Shown here piece by piece: positions 21,881 to 32,180 of a stretch of 64,000 nt of DNA (its first letter is position 1; the number at the start of each line of letters is the position of its first letter). The notes below the pieces were generated by a model. It worked only from the letters and a program-made list of their open reading frames with translations. It ran no database searches and was not told the origin of the DNA. This stretch comes from Acetispira formosa (nom. nud.) (lineage in GTDB: Bacteria; Desulfobacterota; Desulfarculia; Adiutricales; Adiutricaceae). The stretch spans positions 992,001 through 1,056,000 of the forward strand of contig CP026657.1 of assembly GCA_023525915.1 (NCBI GenBank), written 5' to 3'. Position numbers and translations under genes: made by a program.

Positions 21881-23617
21881 ATGCTTAAACGTTTCGGTAT
21901 TGTGGGGAAAATTGTCCTGCTCATCGTTTTTCTGCTGCTGATAACCTCCATGGCGATTATTTATGTTAACCGCTGGTTCTATGAGCGCGACATGCGGGCG
22001 CAGATAGAAAAAGTGCAGTTGCCTTTAATGTCCAACAGTATTATGCCCTTTGTGGATTCCACCATTATGGAGCCGGCCCGGGCCCTGATGCTGATGGCCA
22101 AAAACCCTTTCTTGCTCGATTGGATGAGGCGGGGCGAACTGGACAGCGAAGAGGAAACCATCTATCAGATGCTGGAAACCTTCGCCAATCAATATAATAC
22201 CCTCGGGGCCAATGTGATCTCGGAAAAGACGAGAAAATACATGGATTTTCTCGAAGGCAAAAGAAATCCCCTGACCGTGACTGACAAAGACGGCTGGTTT
22301 CATGAGTTCCGGGACATGAACACGCCCGTAGGCATAAAAGTTTATGTAGGTGACGAATTCTGGGGCACCAAGGCTTTTATCAATGTCAGGATGGAGCTGG
22401 AGGGCCAGTGGCGTGGGATTGTCTCGGCCTCCATCAACCTGGAAACGTTTGCCAAAAAGCTCAATAGCATGAAAGTCGGTAAAAACGGGGCCGTTTTCAT
22501 GATCGACAATACCGGCGTCCTGCGCTTCATTGAGGACAAGCAATATTTCGACAAACCCGTGGCGGAGGTTTTTCCCGCCTACCAGGAACACTGGTCTGAA
22601 ATAACCTCCGCCGACAGCACCACATTTTCCTATTTCAAAGACGGCATTGAACGAGTGGCCATTGTCACCAAGGTGCCCGGTCTGGGCTGGTATCTGGTCT
22701 CAGAGGCGGCTATGGACGAATTTCAAGCCTCCATCCGCCGCTCTATGCTGACCACCATTAGCATTTCAGCCGTCCTGATTGTCCTGAGCTGCCTTTTCGG
22801 CCTCTATTTCGCTGGAACCATCACTCGCCCGCTCAACGACATCACCAACGGCCTCTTGACCGAAGCCGACAACATGTCGGCTCTGGCCTCCAAAATATCA
22901 CGGGCCAGCGCCAACTTGGACCAAAGCGCCGTGACCCAGTCTTCCGTGGTGGACGGGGCCAATGCCTCCATTGGCGAGATGTCCAATTTCATCGTCAAAA
23001 ATGCTGACGACACCAGAGAAGTGATGAATCTGATGAGGAAAAGTGATGATGAGGTGCAAGCCGGGCTATCGGCCATCAGCCAGATGACCCAGGCTATGGA
23101 CGACATCAATCGCTCTTCGTCTGAAATAGAAAAAATTCTGAAAGCCATTGAAGACATTGCTTTCCAGACCAACCTTCTGGCCCTGAACGCGGCTGTGGAG
23201 GCGGCCAGGGCGGGCGAAGCCGGGCAGGGATTCGCGGTGGTGGCGGAAGAAGTCCGAAACCTGGCCCAGCGTTCGGCCACGTCGGTCCATGAAACTGCCA
23301 GCCTGATTACCGAATCCGGCCATAGAATCGGCCGGGGCCTGACCATCGTCTCCGAGCTGGACGGCAAATTCAAGGTCATAACCGAAACGCTTCGCATCAT
23401 TGAAAACATGGTGGAAAAAATCGGCCACGCCACTTCCGAGCAGACCCAGGGCATTGATCAAGTTAATCAGGCCATGAGCGAAGTGGACCAGAACTCCGAC
23501 AAAACCGCCAACGAAGCCAACGTCATGACCCAAATAAGCACCGACGTTATTCAGGGTGTGGAACATTTGAGATTGAATATCGAACTTTTGGGCCAATTGC
23601 TGAACAGAAAGTTATAA
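21881..23617 (+). CDS. Methyl-accepting chemotaxis protein
   Basis: 578-residue transmembrane chemoreceptor. A first membrane helix (about 8-27) precedes a periplasmic sensor domain of about 240 residues, probably Cache-like ([16 protein letters not shown] and [15 protein letters not shown] motifs). The second helix is near 290-312, followed by TRPL and then directly by coiled coil, so a full HAMP domain is not obvious. The signalling tip is [20 protein letters not shown] followed by [18 protein letters not shown], the invariant MCP hairpin. No C-terminal CheR pentapeptide. It signals to a CheA/CheW array; no che genes lie nearby. The ligand is unknown. Confidence 0.92.
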   Translation: MLKRFGIVGKIVLLIVFLLLITSMAIIYVNRWFYERDMRAQIEKVQLPLMSNSIMPFVDSTIMEPARALMLMAKNPFLLDWMRRGELDSEEETIYQMLETFANQYNTLGANVISEKTRKYMDFLEGKRNPLTVTDKDGWFHEFRDMNTPVGIKVYVGDEFWGTKAFINVRMELEGQWRGIVSASINLETFAKKLNSMKVGKNGAVFMIDNTGVLRFIEDKQYFDKPVAEVFPAYQEHWSEITSADSTTFSYFKDGIERVAIVTKVPGLGWYLVSEAAMDEFQASIRRSMLTTISISAVLIVLSCLFGLYFAGTITRPLNDITNGLLTEADNMSALASKISRASANLDQSAVTQSSVVDGANASIGEMSNFIVKNADDTREVMNLMRKSDDEVQAGLSAISQMTQAMDDINRSSSEIEKILKAIEDIAFQTNLLALNAAVEAARAGEAGQGFAVVAEEVRNLAQRSATSVHETASLITESGHRIGRGLTIVSELDGKFKVITETLRIIENMVEKIGHATSEQTQGIDQVNQAMSEVDQNSDKTANEANVMTQISTDVIQGVEHLRLNIELLGQLLNRKL

Positions 23618-23628
23618 AGCGTTTGGGC

Positions 23629-23853
23629 CGCCGGAAGCTGGGGATTGTTTTTGTCCCGGCTCCGTTCCGGGGGTCTTTAGTCACGGAGCCGGGACAAAAA
23701 CAATCCCCAGCTCCCGGCTACCACTCAGCCAGGCACACTTTTCAGGCTGGGGGAAGCCGACCAGGCAGCCGCCGGGAGAAATGTTTTTGCCCGGTTCCGT
23801 GACTAAAAACCCCCGGAACGGAACCGGGCAAAAACATTTCTCCCGGCGGCGGT
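23629..23853. repeat. Paired-hairpin palindromic element, copy 2
   Basis: Same layout as the copy at 9721: hairpin A (about 23630-23716, apex TCCGGGGGTCTTTAGTC between GGCTCCGT and ACGGAGCC), a spacer containing GGGGGAAGCCGACCAGG, and hairpin B (about 23768-23851, apex in the opposite orientation). It lies between the chemoreceptor and the second copy of the duplicated unknown gene, exactly as at the first site. Confidence 0.93.
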
Positions 23854-23904
23854 CACCAGTCACCGTAAATATTGACTGCGGGCGGAAAATAAAAAGTTGC
23901 GGAC

Positions 23905-23942
23905 GAACGGGGCAAGGCTAGCTTGCCCCGTTCGTGTTTTTT
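23905..23942 (+). terminator. Hairpin and T run between chemoreceptor and cassette gene
   Basis: Stem GAACGGGGCAAG / CTTGCCCCGTTC with a five-base loop, then GTGTTTTTT on the plus strand. A looser version is present at 9997-10033 in cassette copy 1. It probably ends plus-strand transcription towards the convergent cassette gene. Confidence 0.65.
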
Positions 23943-24436
23943 CAGGCGGTTGTCATCTGAGAATGCAGCTTGAAATCAGCCGTAATAGAAGAAATTTCAT
24001 CTAACATTTTTATGGGATAGGTAAGGTGCTCCCCCAAAAATTGAAGAATCTCGCCGTTTACGGCAGTATCCTCAAAGACATTTTTCAACAGGAAAGATAT
24101 CACCTTGAAATGGGTTATGGTTTTATTTAAAAGCTCGTGCAGACTATCAGCCGCGAATTCATCCATCACTTCCTCTTCAGCACGAATGGCGAAACCAGGG
24201 ATACTGTAGCAACGGATTTGTTCGGGCTTCTTTTTGGTCTTAGCGGGGGGATCTTCAGGTTCGAAATCTGTTTCTTCGTCGAAATCAGGTTCCGGCGGCG
24301 ATTGAGTTTGCGCGGTCAAGGTCAAGAGGACATCAACAACCTCTTGTAATCTTTCTGCCAGAATGCTGATTGTTTCAGGGGTTGGTTGTAGAGTGGGAAG
24401 CGGCGTTTCCGGTTGGCGTTGAACCTTGCGTGACAT
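23942..24436 (-). CDS. Unknown protein of duplicated cassette, copy 2
   Basis: 164 residues, same length as the copy at 10044-10538, with about 15 substitutions, many of them conservative (Tyr to Phe, Asp to Glu, Ile to Met). The DNA around it is also duplicated: the palindromic element and a terminator-like hairpin downstream, and the leader and promoter upstream. Both copies are intact, which argues that the protein is used. The family is not one I recognise. The C-terminal half (about 75-160) is helix-rich and the best conserved; the N-terminal third is probably disordered. Confidence 0.8.
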   Translation of the reverse strand: MSRKVQRQPETPLPTLQPTPETISILAERLQEVVDVLLTLTAQTQSPPEPDFDEETDFEPEDPPAKTKKKPEQIRCYSIPGFAIRAEEEVMDEFAADSLHELLNKTITHFKVISFLLKNVFEDTAVNGEILQFLGEHLTYPIKMLDEISSITADFKLHSQMTTA

Positions 24437-24630
24437 AATAAACCTCGTGTTTTTTTGGTGACCTCAAAATAAAGGCCGGGAGCCCAAAACCGCACGAACG
24501 GCGGAGGGTATTTAGGGCAAGCCCCTGGACATTTCCCTCGCACTCCCGGCCCAAGATGCACTTAGGTCGTGAAAAAACCACATAGCTACGGCTGTGGCTT
24601 ACCGTCGTGATAAAGGTGTTTTGGGCACCT
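24437..24630 (-). ncRNA. Structured 5' leader of duplicated cassette, copy 2
   Basis: Same order of elements as copy 1: an AAGGTG/CACCTT hairpin, a CCACA/TGTGG hairpin (24578-24582 with 24593-24597) followed by six T on the minus strand (24577-24572), then a domain (about 24553-24473) closed by CCGGGAG/CTCCCGG containing GAGGG/CCCTC, GGGC/GCCC-like and CCGC/GCGG helices. Stem changes relative to copy 1 are often compensated. The leader ends close to the ribosome binding site. Confidence 0.6.
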
Positions 24631-24636
24631 TATAAA

Positions 24637-24665
24637 ATTTAACCATAACCGAGTTAATTCGTCAA
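24637..24665 (-). promoter_or_regulatory. Sigma-70-type promoter of cassette copy 2
   Basis: Minus-strand TTGACG, 17-base spacer, TTAAAT; the same boxes and distance as in copy 1 at 10749-10777. Confidence 0.7.
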
Positions 24666-24701
24666 TAGCAGTTGAGAAGAAATGTTTTTGCTTGCAAGAT
24701 G

Positions 24702-24740
24702 AAAAACCCGCTGCACCGGCTTGAGCCGGTGCAGCGGGTT
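24702..24740 (-). terminator. Terminator after lon
   Basis: Perfect stem AACCCGCTGCACCGGC with its complement and a four-base loop; on the minus strand it is followed by TTTTTCATC. It ends lon transcription before the cassette promoter. Confidence 0.88.
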
Positions 24741-24765
24741 GCTTGTCAAAGGAAAGAGGCTATTT

Positions 24766-27207
24766 TTAATGCGCGGCTACAGGTTCCTCAGGGGTGGGAA
24801 CTGAAGCCACCGGCTGGGTTTTCGGGGCCGGGTCTTTGAAAATGCTCTCGCCCTTTTCCAGCACCAGAGCCACCGGCAATACTTCCTCAACATGGTTGAC
24901 CGGGACTATTTCCAAATTCTTCAGAATGCGTTCCGGGATGTCCTTCAGGTCTTTCTCATTTTCCTTGGGGATGATGATGGTCTTCATCTCTCCTCTATGG
25001 GCGGCCATGATCTTTTCCTTCAAACCGCCAATAGGCAGAACCCGCCCGCGCAGAGTCACCTCACCGGTCATGGCCACGTCGCGCCGCACCTTTCTTTTGG
25101 TCAGGGCGGAAACAAGGCCGGTGGTCAGGGTGATGCCGGCGGAGGGGCCGTCTTTGGGAATGGCCCCTTCGGGAATGTGGATGTGGATGTCCACCTTGCG
25201 GTGGAAACCAGGCTCCAAACCCAGCTTCTCGGAAATGGAACGCACATAGCTCAGCGCCGCCCGGGCCGACTCCTGCATCACTTCGCCGAGCTTGCCGGTG
25301 AGGATGAGGTTGCCCCGGCCGGGCATGATCAGAACTTCCGTGGTCAGAGTGTCGCCGCCCACTTCCGTCCAGGCCAGGCCGGTGACCACGCCGACTTCAT
25401 CGGCCTCTTCAATAATGCCATAGCGGTATTTGGGAATACCCAGATACTGATTGACGTTTTTGCCGGACACCTTCACCGGCTTGTCTTCCGGGTTTTTCAA
25501 GGTTTCACGGGCCATCTTGCGGCAGATGGAGGCAATTTCGCGTTCCAGTCCGCGCACGCCCGCTTCCTTGGTGTAGCGGCGGATAGTGGTCAGAATGGCG
25601 GTGTCGGTGATGTCGACCTGATCGGATTTCAGGCCATTGGCCTCAACCTGCTTTTTGATAAGGAAATTTTTGGCGATATTCAGCTTCTCGTCTTCCGTGT
25701 AGCCGGAAATGCGAATAATTTCCATGCGGTCCTGCAAGGGGCCGGGGATGGAATAGAGGCTGTTGGCCGTGGTGATGAACATGACTTCCGAAAGGTCATA
25801 ATCCATATCCAGATAGTGGTCGCCAAATTTGGAATTCTGTTCCGGGTCCAGCACTTCCAGAAGCGCGGCCGAAGGATCGCCCCGGAAGTCAGTGGACATT
25901 TTATCCACTTCGTCCAGGCAGAAAACCGGATTAGAGGTCTTGGCCTTTCTGAGGCTCTGGATGATTTTGCCGGGCATGGCTCCGATATAGGTACGGCGGT
26001 GGCCGCGAATCTCGGCCTCATCCCGCACGCCGCCCAACGACAGGCGCACGAAGTTGCGGCCCAGGGAACGGGCCACCGAACGGGCCAGAGAAGTCTTGCC
26101 CACGCCCGGAGGGCCGACCAGACAAAGAATGGGGCCGCGGTTCTTTTTCACCAAACTCTGAACAGCCAGATATTCCAAAATACGCTCTTTGGGTTTCTCC
26201 AGGCCGAAGTGGTCTTCGTTCAGAATTCTTTCAGCGTCTTTGATGTCCAGGGTGTCGCGGCTGCGTTCAAACCAGGGCAGAGCCAGAATCCAATCGATGT
26301 AGTTGCGCACTACCGTGGCTTCCGCGCTCATGGGCGACATCATCTTCAGCTTCTTCAGCTCGTGGCGCACCTTTTGCCCGGCTTCCTTGGAAAGGCGGCG
26401 GCGTTTGATTTTCTCTTCAAGCTCGGCAACTTCATTTTTCATGTCGTCGCTGTCGCCCATTTCTTTCTGAATGGCGCGCATCTGCTCGTTGAGATAATAT
26501 TCCTTCTGGGTCTTCTCCATCTGCTTTTTGACGCGGGTCTTGATTCGCTGTTCTATCTGCAGAACCTCGATCTCACTGCGCATCAGCTCATAGAGAGCCT
26601 CCATCCGGGCCAGGGGGCTGATAAGGGTCAGCAGCACCTGCTTGTCCTCCAGCTTCAGCGAAAGATGATTGACCATGCTGTCGCAAAGCTGGGAGGGTTC
26701 CTTAATGGCCGCAACCGTTGAGACGATTTCCGGCGGAATCTTTTTATTGATCTTGGCATAGGCCTCAAAGGTTGAGTTCAGGCTTCTGACCAGCGCCTCC
26801 ACTTCCAGAGGCGGCTCGTCGGGTTCAACCAGGCTTTCCACTTCCACATAAAAGAAATCCTGATTGTCGATAAATTTATCAATGCGCCCGCGCTGCTTGC
26901 CTTCCACCAGGGCCTTGACCGTGCCGTCCGGCAGGCGCAAAAGCTGAAGCACCGTGCCGATGGTGCCTATTTCATGGATGTCCTCTTCCTGGGGCTCGTC
27001 CACCTTGGCTTCTTTCTGGGTGCATAGGAAGATGCTCTTCTCCAGGCTCATGGCATGTTCCAGGGCCTTGATGGATTTCTCCCTCCCCACAAAAAGCGGC
27101 ACCACCATATGAGGGAAAACCACCACATCGCGAAGCGGCAGAAGCGGCAGATGCAGCTTCTGTCCCGGTATTTTCGCGGACTTTGTTTTGTTGGAGCCAA
27201 AAATCAT
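24766..27207 (-). CDS. lon: ATP-dependent protease Lon
   Basis: 813-residue cytoplasmic AAA+ serine protease that degrades misfolded and regulatory proteins. Order: N-terminal substrate domain ([23 protein letters not shown]), coiled linker with [12 protein letters not shown], Walker [14 protein letters not shown], Walker [10 protein letters not shown], and the protease domain with the catalytic serine in [10 protein letters not shown] and the catalytic lysine region [12 protein letters not shown]. The C-terminus carries a short Pro/Ala-rich extension. It is followed upstream on the same strand by clpX and clpP, with a hairpin between. Confidence 0.96.
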   Translation of the reverse strand: MIFGSNKTKSAKIPGQKLHLPLLPLRDVVVFPHMVVPLFVGREKSIKALEHAMSLEKSIFLCTQKEAKVDEPQEEDIHEIGTIGTVLQLLRLPDGTVKALVEGKQRGRIDKFIDNQDFFYVEVESLVEPDEPPLEVEALVRSLNSTFEAYAKINKKIPPEIVSTVAAIKEPSQLCDSMVNHLSLKLEDKQVLLTLISPLARMEALYELMRSEIEVLQIEQRIKTRVKKQMEKTQKEYYLNEQMRAIQKEMGDSDDMKNEVAELEEKIKRRRLSKEAGQKVRHELKKLKMMSPMSAEATVVRNYIDWILALPWFERSRDTLDIKDAERILNEDHFGLEKPKERILEYLAVQSLVKKNRGPILCLVGPPGVGKTSLARSVARSLGRNFVRLSLGGVRDEAEIRGHRRTYIGAMPGKIIQSLRKAKTSNPVFCLDEVDKMSTDFRGDPSAALLEVLDPEQNSKFGDHYLDMDYDLSEVMFITTANSLYSIPGPLQDRMEIIRISGYTEDEKLNIAKNFLIKKQVEANGLKSDQVDITDTAILTTIRRYTKEAGVRGLEREIASICRKMARETLKNPEDKPVKVSGKNVNQYLGIPKYRYGIIEEADEVGVVTGLAWTEVGGDTLTTEVLIMPGRGNLILTGKLGEVMQESARAALSYVRSISEKLGLEPGFHRKVDIHIHIPEGAIPKDGPSAGITLTTGLVSALTKRKVRRDVAMTGEVTLRGRVLPIGGLKEKIMAAHRGEMKTIIIPKENEKDLKDIPERILKNLEIVPVNHVEEVLPVALVLEKGESIFKDPAPKTQPVASVPTPEEPVAAH

Positions 27208-27375
27208 ATAACACCTTAATAAGGTGGCAAGACCCGGAAGAAATTCCCGGACGAGCCTTTAGCGCGCCAGACTGCCCTGCTCGCGCATTGCGCCCCGGTG
27301 GGGCATTGAGGATTCTTTTTGAACAGCCGGAGCGCGGCTGCGGGGGTTGCTCCCCGGCGGGGAGTTGGTTGGCAA

Positions 27376-27404
27376 TGAGGCCGGAACAGCCCGTTCCGGC
27401 CTCA
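27376..27404 (-). terminator. Hairpin after clpX
   Basis: TGAGGCCGGAA / TTCCGGCCTCA with a seven-base loop, 10 bases after the clpX stop on the minus strand. No strong T run follows, so termination may be partial and lon may still be read from upstream. Confidence 0.5.
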
Positions 27405-27413
27405 TTTCAGCAC

Positions 27414-28718
27414 TCAGGCCACATCGCTTTCGATTTTGGCCGGTTCGCTTTCAAACATTTCCAGCTTGGCCGGTTCACTGTCATAAATAATGATGGGTTC
27501 TTCCTTTTTCAGAATAACTTCATCAGATATGAGGCATTCCCGCACTTTTTCCATGGTCGGCAGGTCATACATGATGTCCAGCATGGCCGCCTCCAGAATG
27601 GAGCGAAGGCCTCGGGCGCCGGTTTTGCGCTTCAGGGCTTCTTTGGCCACCGCCACCAGAGCTTCTTCGGTAAATTTCAGTTCCACGCCTTCATAGCGGA
27701 ACAGCTTCTGATACTGGCGCACCAGCGAGTTTTTAGGCTCTTTGAGGATACGAACCATGGCTTCCTCATCCAGCTCGCCCAAGGTGGCCACCACCGGCAG
27801 ACGGCCGACGAATTCCGGTATCAGGCCGAACTTCAACAAATCTTCAGGCTGGCAGTCGATCAAGACTTCGCCCACGCTTCTTTCATCTTCATTTTTCAAT
27901 TCGGCCGTAAAACCCATGGTTTTGACACCAACACGATTCTTAATCATATTGTCCAGGCCGACGAAAGCTCCGCCGCAGATGAAGAGAATGTTGGTGGTGT
28001 CCACCTTGGTCAGTTCCTGCTGGGGATGCTTGCGGCCGCCCTTGGGGGGTACGGCGGCAATGGTGCCTTCAATGATCTTCAGGAGCGCCTGCTGCACGCC
28101 CTCGCCGGAGACGTCGCGGGTGATGGAGGCGTTGTCGCCCTTGCGGGCCACTTTATCGATTTCATCGACATAGACGATACCCCTGGAGGCCTTTTCAACA
28201 TCATAATCAGCCGCCTGAAGGAGACTGACGATAATGTTTTCAACATCCTCGCCCACATAGCCGGCCTCCGTCAGAGCCGTGGCGTCGGCGATGGTGAAGG
28301 GGACGTTCAGAATGCGGGCCAGGGTCTGGGCCAGAAGGGTCTTGCCGCTGCCGGTGGGGCCGATCAGAAGGATGTTGGATTTTGACAACTCAACATCATC
28401 CCCGTCTTCCTGGCTTTCAATGCGTTTATAATGATTATAGACGGCCACGGAGAGAATCTTCTTAGCCTGATCCTGACCAATGACGTAATCATCGAGAATA
28501 GCCTTGATCTCATGCGGCTTGGGGATTTGCTGGCGTGAGCCGGCCATTTTTATCACGGGATCGGAGGCCATGATTTCCCGGCACTGTTCGAGACAGAGTT
28601 CACAGATATGTATTTTTTCCGGTTCGGGCCCGGCGATCATGCGGACCCCTTCGCGCTGGGGCATGCCGCAGAAGGAGCACGCCGGCGTATCAGGTTTTTC
28701 AAAATCTTTGGTTGTCAT
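27414..28718 (-). CDS. clpX: ATP-dependent Clp protease ATP-binding subunit ClpX
   Basis: Unfoldase that feeds ClpP. The start ATG at 28718 (MTTKDFEKP) is chosen over an upstream one at 28799 because homology begins there; it gives 434 residues. N-terminal zinc domain CSFC...CELC (about 14-45), Walker [19 protein letters not shown]alker B region, the [14 protein letters not shown] sensor region and FVGRLPV. The C-terminal tail beyond the AAA+ small domain is acidic and longer than usual. It lies 127 bases after clpP on the same strand. Confidence 0.96.
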   Translation of the reverse strand: MTTKDFEKPDTPACSFCGMPQREGVRMIAGPEPEKIHICELCLEQCREIMASDPVIKMAGSRQQIPKPHEIKAILDDYVIGQDQAKKILSVAVYNHYKRIESQEDGDDVELSKSNILLIGPTGSGKTLLAQTLARILNVPFTIADATALTEAGYVGEDVENIIVSLLQAADYDVEKASRGIVYVDEIDKVARKGDNASITRDVSGEGVQQALLKIIEGTIAAVPPKGGRKHPQQELTKVDTTNILFICGGAFVGLDNMIKNRVGVKTMGFTAELKNEDERSVGEVLIDCQPEDLLKFGLIPEFVGRLPVVATLGELDEEAMVRILKEPKNSLVRQYQKLFRYEGVELKFTEEALVAVAKEALKRKTGARGLRSILEAAMLDIMYDLPTMEKVRECLISDEVILKKEEPIIIYDSEPAKLEMFESEPAKIESDVA

Positions 28719-28845
28719 CTTAGCGACCTGTTCCGCAGCGCCTTGGAAGCGCCGCCTCAAAATCTGGAATTTCAGCGAACGGCCCAAAGGCCGCTCCATT
28801 AAAAAAAACTAATCCGGCTGAATATAAGGCCGGTGCGGCTCATTT

Positions 28846-29427
28846 TCAAGCCCGCTGGGTGATGACGTTGTCAATTAATCCATAATCGCGCGCTTCGTCG
28901 GCGGCCATAAAGGTGTCGCGCTCGGTATCGGCCACAATTTTTTCAATGGGCTGGCCGGTATGAGCCGCCAGGATGCGGTTCAGGGCCTCTTTGGTGCGGG
29001 CCATTTCCCGGGCCTGGATATCTATGTCGCTGGCCTGCCCGTGAAATCCGCCGGAGGGCTGATGAATCATAATCCGGGAGTTGGGCAGGGCCCCCCGCTT
29101 ACCTTTGGCCCCGGCCGTCAGGAGCACCGCCCCCATGCTGGCGGCCTGCCCCAGGCAGAGGGTGGCCACATCGGGTTTGATGAACTGCATGGTGTCATAA
29201 ATGGCCATGCCGGCCGTCACCGACCCGCCGGGGGAATTTATATAAAGGTGAACATCCTTTTTGGAATCTTCGGATTCCAGGAAAATAAGCTGTGAGCAGA
29301 TGAGGTTGGCCACATTGTCATCCACCGCTGTTCCGAGAAAAATAATCCTGTCTTTCAGCAAACGTGAGAAAATATCGTATGCGCGTTCACCGCGACCGGT
29401 CTGTTCCACAACCATTGGTACATACAT
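28846..29427 (-). CDS. clpP: ATP-dependent Clp protease proteolytic subunit ClpP
   Basis: 193-residue serine protease that forms the tetradecameric barrel. Catalytic triad: serine in [10 protein letters not shown], histidine in [10 protein letters not shown], and the later aspartate in the ERDTFM region. Mature N-terminus [16 protein letters not shown] is canonical. The trigger factor gene that usually precedes clpP is absent; the upstream neighbour is a ZIP transporter gene about 240 bases away. Confidence 0.97.
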   Translation of the reverse strand: MYVPMVVEQTGRGERAYDIFSRLLKDRIIFLGTAVDDNVANLICSQLIFLESEDSKKDVHLYINSPGGSVTAGMAIYDTMQFIKPDVATLCLGQAASMGAVLLTAGAKGKRGALPNSRIMIHQPSGGFHGQASDIDIQAREMARTKEALNRILAAHTGQPIEKIVADTERDTFMAADEARDYGLIDNVITQRA

Positions 29428-29669
29428 CAGAAAATTACCCCATAATATTGAGCCTCAGGCTCTCTTGATAAATGTATCGGAAAAAACTTTCATAACTGTA
29501 CATATAATAAACCTATTGCAAGAAAATACAAGGGGGCAATAGCGGAAATCGGCCGAATAATGGGTGAAAAAAACAACATCGTGGCAATTTTTGACCGGTT
29601 GAAGGTAAAAATCGGCCTTATCTTCCTCCGTGATGCACTCATGCAATTCAGGTGCCATGAGTCAAAGAA

Positions 29670-30467
29670 TCAGCCGAGGGTCACATCCATGACCATCATG
29701 ATGGTAAAACCGAGCAAAACACCCATGGTGGCCATGTCGCCGTGGCCGGATGACTGTGATTCGGGAATGACGTCCTCAACCACCACAAAGATCATGGCCC
29801 CGGCGGCGAAAGCCAGCGCGAAAGGGAGGATCGGCTGGGCAACGCCCACAATGGCCGCGCCGCAGACGGCGGCCAGCGGCTCCACCAGACCGGAGAACTG
29901 CCCCCAGAGGAAAGCTTTCAGGCGGCTGAAGCCCTCCCGGCGCAAGGGGAGCGAAACGGCCAGCCCCTCCGGCAGGTTCTGGAGGCCAATGCCCAGAGCG
30001 AGGCTGACGGCCCCGCCCAGCCCGGCCTCCGGGGAAAACTCAGAGCCAACCGCGCCAAAGCCGACGCCGACGGCCAGCCCCTCCGGTATATTATGGAGAG
30101 TGATGGCCATTACCAATAAAATACTGCGCCGCCAAGTGGTGCTGATGCCTTCGACCTGCTCGGTGGCCGGATGGAAGTGCGGCAGAAATTTGTCGACCAG
30201 CCGCAGGAAAAGGCCGCCGCACATGAAACCGGCCGCCACCGGCACAATGGCCAATTTTCCCAGATGCCCGCTCATTTCAATAGCCGGATTCAGAAGCGAC
30301 CAGAAACTGGCCGCGATCATGACCCCGGCCGCGAAGCCCAGGGCCACATCCAGCATTTTCTTGGAGGGCTGACGGGAGAGGAAGACGGCCCCGGCCCCAA
30401 TGGCTGTCATGCCGTATGTGAACAGGCCCGCCAGAAGAGCGGCCAATACCGGATTGTAGTTGTTCAT
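29670..30467 (-). CDS. ZIP-family metal transporter
   Basis: 265-residue inner-membrane transporter with about eight helices, likely importing zinc or another divalent metal. Diagnostic metal-site motifs are HNIPEGLAVG in TM4 and QNLPEGLAVSLPL in TM5, and there is a cytoplasmic His-containing loop (FLPHFHPATEQ) between TM3 and TM4. Size and layout match bacterial ZupT/GufA-like members. Between it and clpP (29428-29669) I see no gene. Confidence 0.9.
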   Translation of the reverse strand: MNNYNPVLAALLAGLFTYGMTAIGAGAVFLSRQPSKKMLDVALGFAAGVMIAASFWSLLNPAIEMSGHLGKLAIVPVAAGFMCGGLFLRLVDKFLPHFHPATEQVEGISTTWRRSILLVMAITLHNIPEGLAVGVGFGAVGSEFSPEAGLGGAVSLALGIGLQNLPEGLAVSLPLRREGFSRLKAFLWGQFSGLVEPLAAVCGAAIVGVAQPILPFALAFAAGAMIFVVVEDVIPESQSSGHGDMATMGVLLGFTIMMVMDVTLG

Positions 30468-30563
30468 TGCGACCTCATTTGGCGGTGGGCCGGAGCCGGG
30501 GGTTAAAAGGTTTCTTCCTGGTGCCGTATAAAGCTTAAAAATAGGTGAGCGGCGGTTGGCCGC

Positions 30564-30643
30564 CGTCGGGGGAAATGTTTTCGCCCGTCTCCGTTCCGGT
30601 GGTCTTTAGTCACGGAGACGGGCGAAAACATTTCCCCCGGCGG
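30564..30643. repeat. Paired-hairpin element: B-type hairpin, copy 3
   Basis: Arms TCGGGGGAAATGTTTTCGCC... pair with the complement across the apex TCCGGTGGTCTTTAGTC (one change from the standard apex). Stem pairs near the apex read CCCGTCTCCGT with ACGGAGACGGG. The spacer follows (TGGTCTGCCACAACTGTATTG, a diverged form), then the A-type hairpin position, which is occupied by another element (next entry). Confidence 0.85.
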
Positions 30644-30698
30644 CTACCTGGTCTGCCACAACTGTATTGGAAAGCGTGCATTGCCGAGTGGGAGCCGG

Positions 30699-30876
30699 AC
30701 AGAATTCTAATTATAGCTAACTTCGCCGCATATAACAGTGGTCGAGCCATGGATGGCGAGACGGAGCGCCAGCGACTGGTTTTGAAGCCGAAGCGGTAAC
30801 TCGCGAAGCAAAAACCACGCTTTTTGCGTAGCTGCGAACCAAAAGTTGAAGGGAAAAAGTCATAATTAGATCGCTA
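30699..30876. mobile_element. Element apparently inserted into a paired-hairpin A arm
   Basis: Flanked on the left by GAGTGGGAGCCGG and on the right by CAAAAACAATCCCCGGCTTCCGG, which are the spacer end and the right arm of hairpin A. Between them is a core ACGGAGCGCCAGCGACTGG ... AAAACCACGCTTTTTGCGTAGC, also seen at 38670-38845 and 46645-46730, with short inverted ends (CTAATTAT / ATAATTAG). Bases 30468-30931 hold no gene. Confidence 0.65.
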
Positions 30877-30931
30877 CAAAAACAATCCCCGGCTTCCGGC
30901 GGGTTTCGCTTTACCGCTTAACTAGATTCTG

Positions 30932-31900
30932 TCAGGATCTGCTCATGGCGCCGTTCATGGGGGGAATGAACTTCAGGCCCAGTATCTTGGGCGGGTTGGG
31001 GTTGGCGGCCACGTATTCCCGCGTCCAGGCCCATAAGACCCGGTCCACATAGTATTGCCAGGGTGGCGGAGTCAGGCCGAAAACCCTGGTCAGCTTTTCC
31101 GTCGAGAGGCGGGAGTTGGCCGGTCTGACCGCTTTTCGGCCGCTCTCTTCAGTGCTTCTGGGGATTATTTTATCGGGATCGGCCAGAAGGCTCCAGCCCA
31201 GGTCAATAGCCCGGCGAACCACATAAATGGCGTATTCTTGCCAATTGACATAGCCGGAGGCCACCAGATTATAGAGGCCGGAGAGATTTTGATCCGAACG
31301 CTGGGCCTGATTGAGCGCCAGAGCCGTGACGCTGGATATCAGCTCCACCCCGGTGGGGCTGCCGAACTGATCGGCCACAATGGAGAAATGGTCTTCCTGC
31401 CGGGCCAGTTCCAGGATGGTTCTGGGAAAGTTGCGGCCGTGGTGGCCAAAAACCCAACTGGTACGGAAAATCAGGTGACGGCAGCCGCTGGCCATAATGG
31501 CCTTGTCGCCGTCAAGTTTGCTTTGGCCATAGACGTTCAGCGGAGCGGTCGCGTCATCTTCCGTATAGACGCCGTCTTTAGTGCCGTCAAAAACATAATC
31601 GGTGGAATAGTGGACCAGCCAGGCGTCCAGTTCTTTGGCCAGGGAGGCCAGCATGGCCGGGGCTTCGGCGTTGATAAGCCCGGCCAGTTCCGGCTCATCT
31701 TCCGCCTGATCAACCTTGGTATGGGCGGCGGCGTTTATTATCACCCTGGGCTTTATGGTCAGGACCAGCTTACGCAGTTCATCAAGACGCGAGAGGTCAG
31801 CCTCTTTCCGGCCGAAATGAAGAACTTTTCCAAGGGCGGAAAGGCTGGCGCCCAGTTCCCAGCCCAGTTGTCCCTGCGCCCCTAAAAGCAGAATAGCCAC
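30932..31900 (-). CDS. rfbD: dTDP-4-dehydrorhamnose reductase
   Basis: Last step of dTDP-L-rhamnose synthesis for surface polysaccharides. The 322 residues start with the Rossmann motif LLLGAQGQLGWELG, followed by NAAAHTKVDQAEDEPE, the short-chain-dehydrogenase YSTDYVFDG, YGQSKLDGDKAI (YxxxK) and RTSWVFGHHGRNF. The C-terminus is about 20 residues longer than E. coli RmlD. The other rml genes are not in the window. Confidence 0.9.
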   Translation of the reverse strand: MAILLLGAQGQLGWELGASLSALGKVLHFGRKEADLSRLDELRKLVLTIKPRVIINAAAHTKVDQAEDEPELAGLINAEAPAMLASLAKELDAWLVHYSTDYVFDGTKDGVYTEDDATAPLNVYGQSKLDGDKAIMASGCRHLIFRTSWVFGHHGRNFPRTILELARQEDHFSIVADQFGSPTGVELISSVTALALNQAQRSDQNLSGLYNLVASGYVNWQEYAIYVVRRAIDLGWSLLADPDKIIPRSTEESGRKAVRPANSRLSTEKLTRVFGLTPPPWQYYVDRVLWAWTREYVAANPNPPKILGLKFIPPMNGAMSRS

Positions 31901-32010
31901 AATAATCTCCCTGTTCCAGAATAATCAGACTTCACACAACTTTCATTTTTACTATGACTATAGCGGAAAGGTCAATATAAAAAACCCCTTGGCAGGCCGC
32001 CTCCATAGTC

Positions 32011-32098
32011 ATGGGGGCACCGCTCTTAATACGATGATGGCCGCCAAAACTAACATCAAGGGAAAAAGCCCCCCAGACATGGGGTCCGGGCCCCGCCC
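32011..32098. repeat. MITE-like palindromic element, partial copy (right arm)
   Basis: Reads GGGGGCACCGCTCTTAATAC then GATGATGGCCGCCAAAACTAAC and ends CCCCAGACATGGGGTCCGGG. These are the reverse complement of the left-arm words at 14236-14362 and match the right half of the complete palindrome at 50863-51066. It lies in the 280-base geneless gap between rfbD and the glycosyltransferase gene (divergent). Confidence 0.75.
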
Positions 32099-32180
32099 GG
32101 TTGGCCTGTAATTTGCTTAATCAACTGTCAACTAAAACTAGACGCCAGCAAACGTCAAAAAACGGACGAGGTAAATCACC

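Noticed and set aside
24892..26721. 609-codon plus-strand open frame
   Set aside because: Antisense of lon; His/Gly/Phe-rich composition typical of a shadow frame.
27183..28385. 400-codon plus-strand open frame
   Set aside because: Antisense of clpX, same kind of composition bias.
29455..29658. 67-codon minus-strand frame between the ZIP transporter and clpP
   Set aside because: No ribosome binding site, no recognisable motif, and irregular composition; treated as non-coding.
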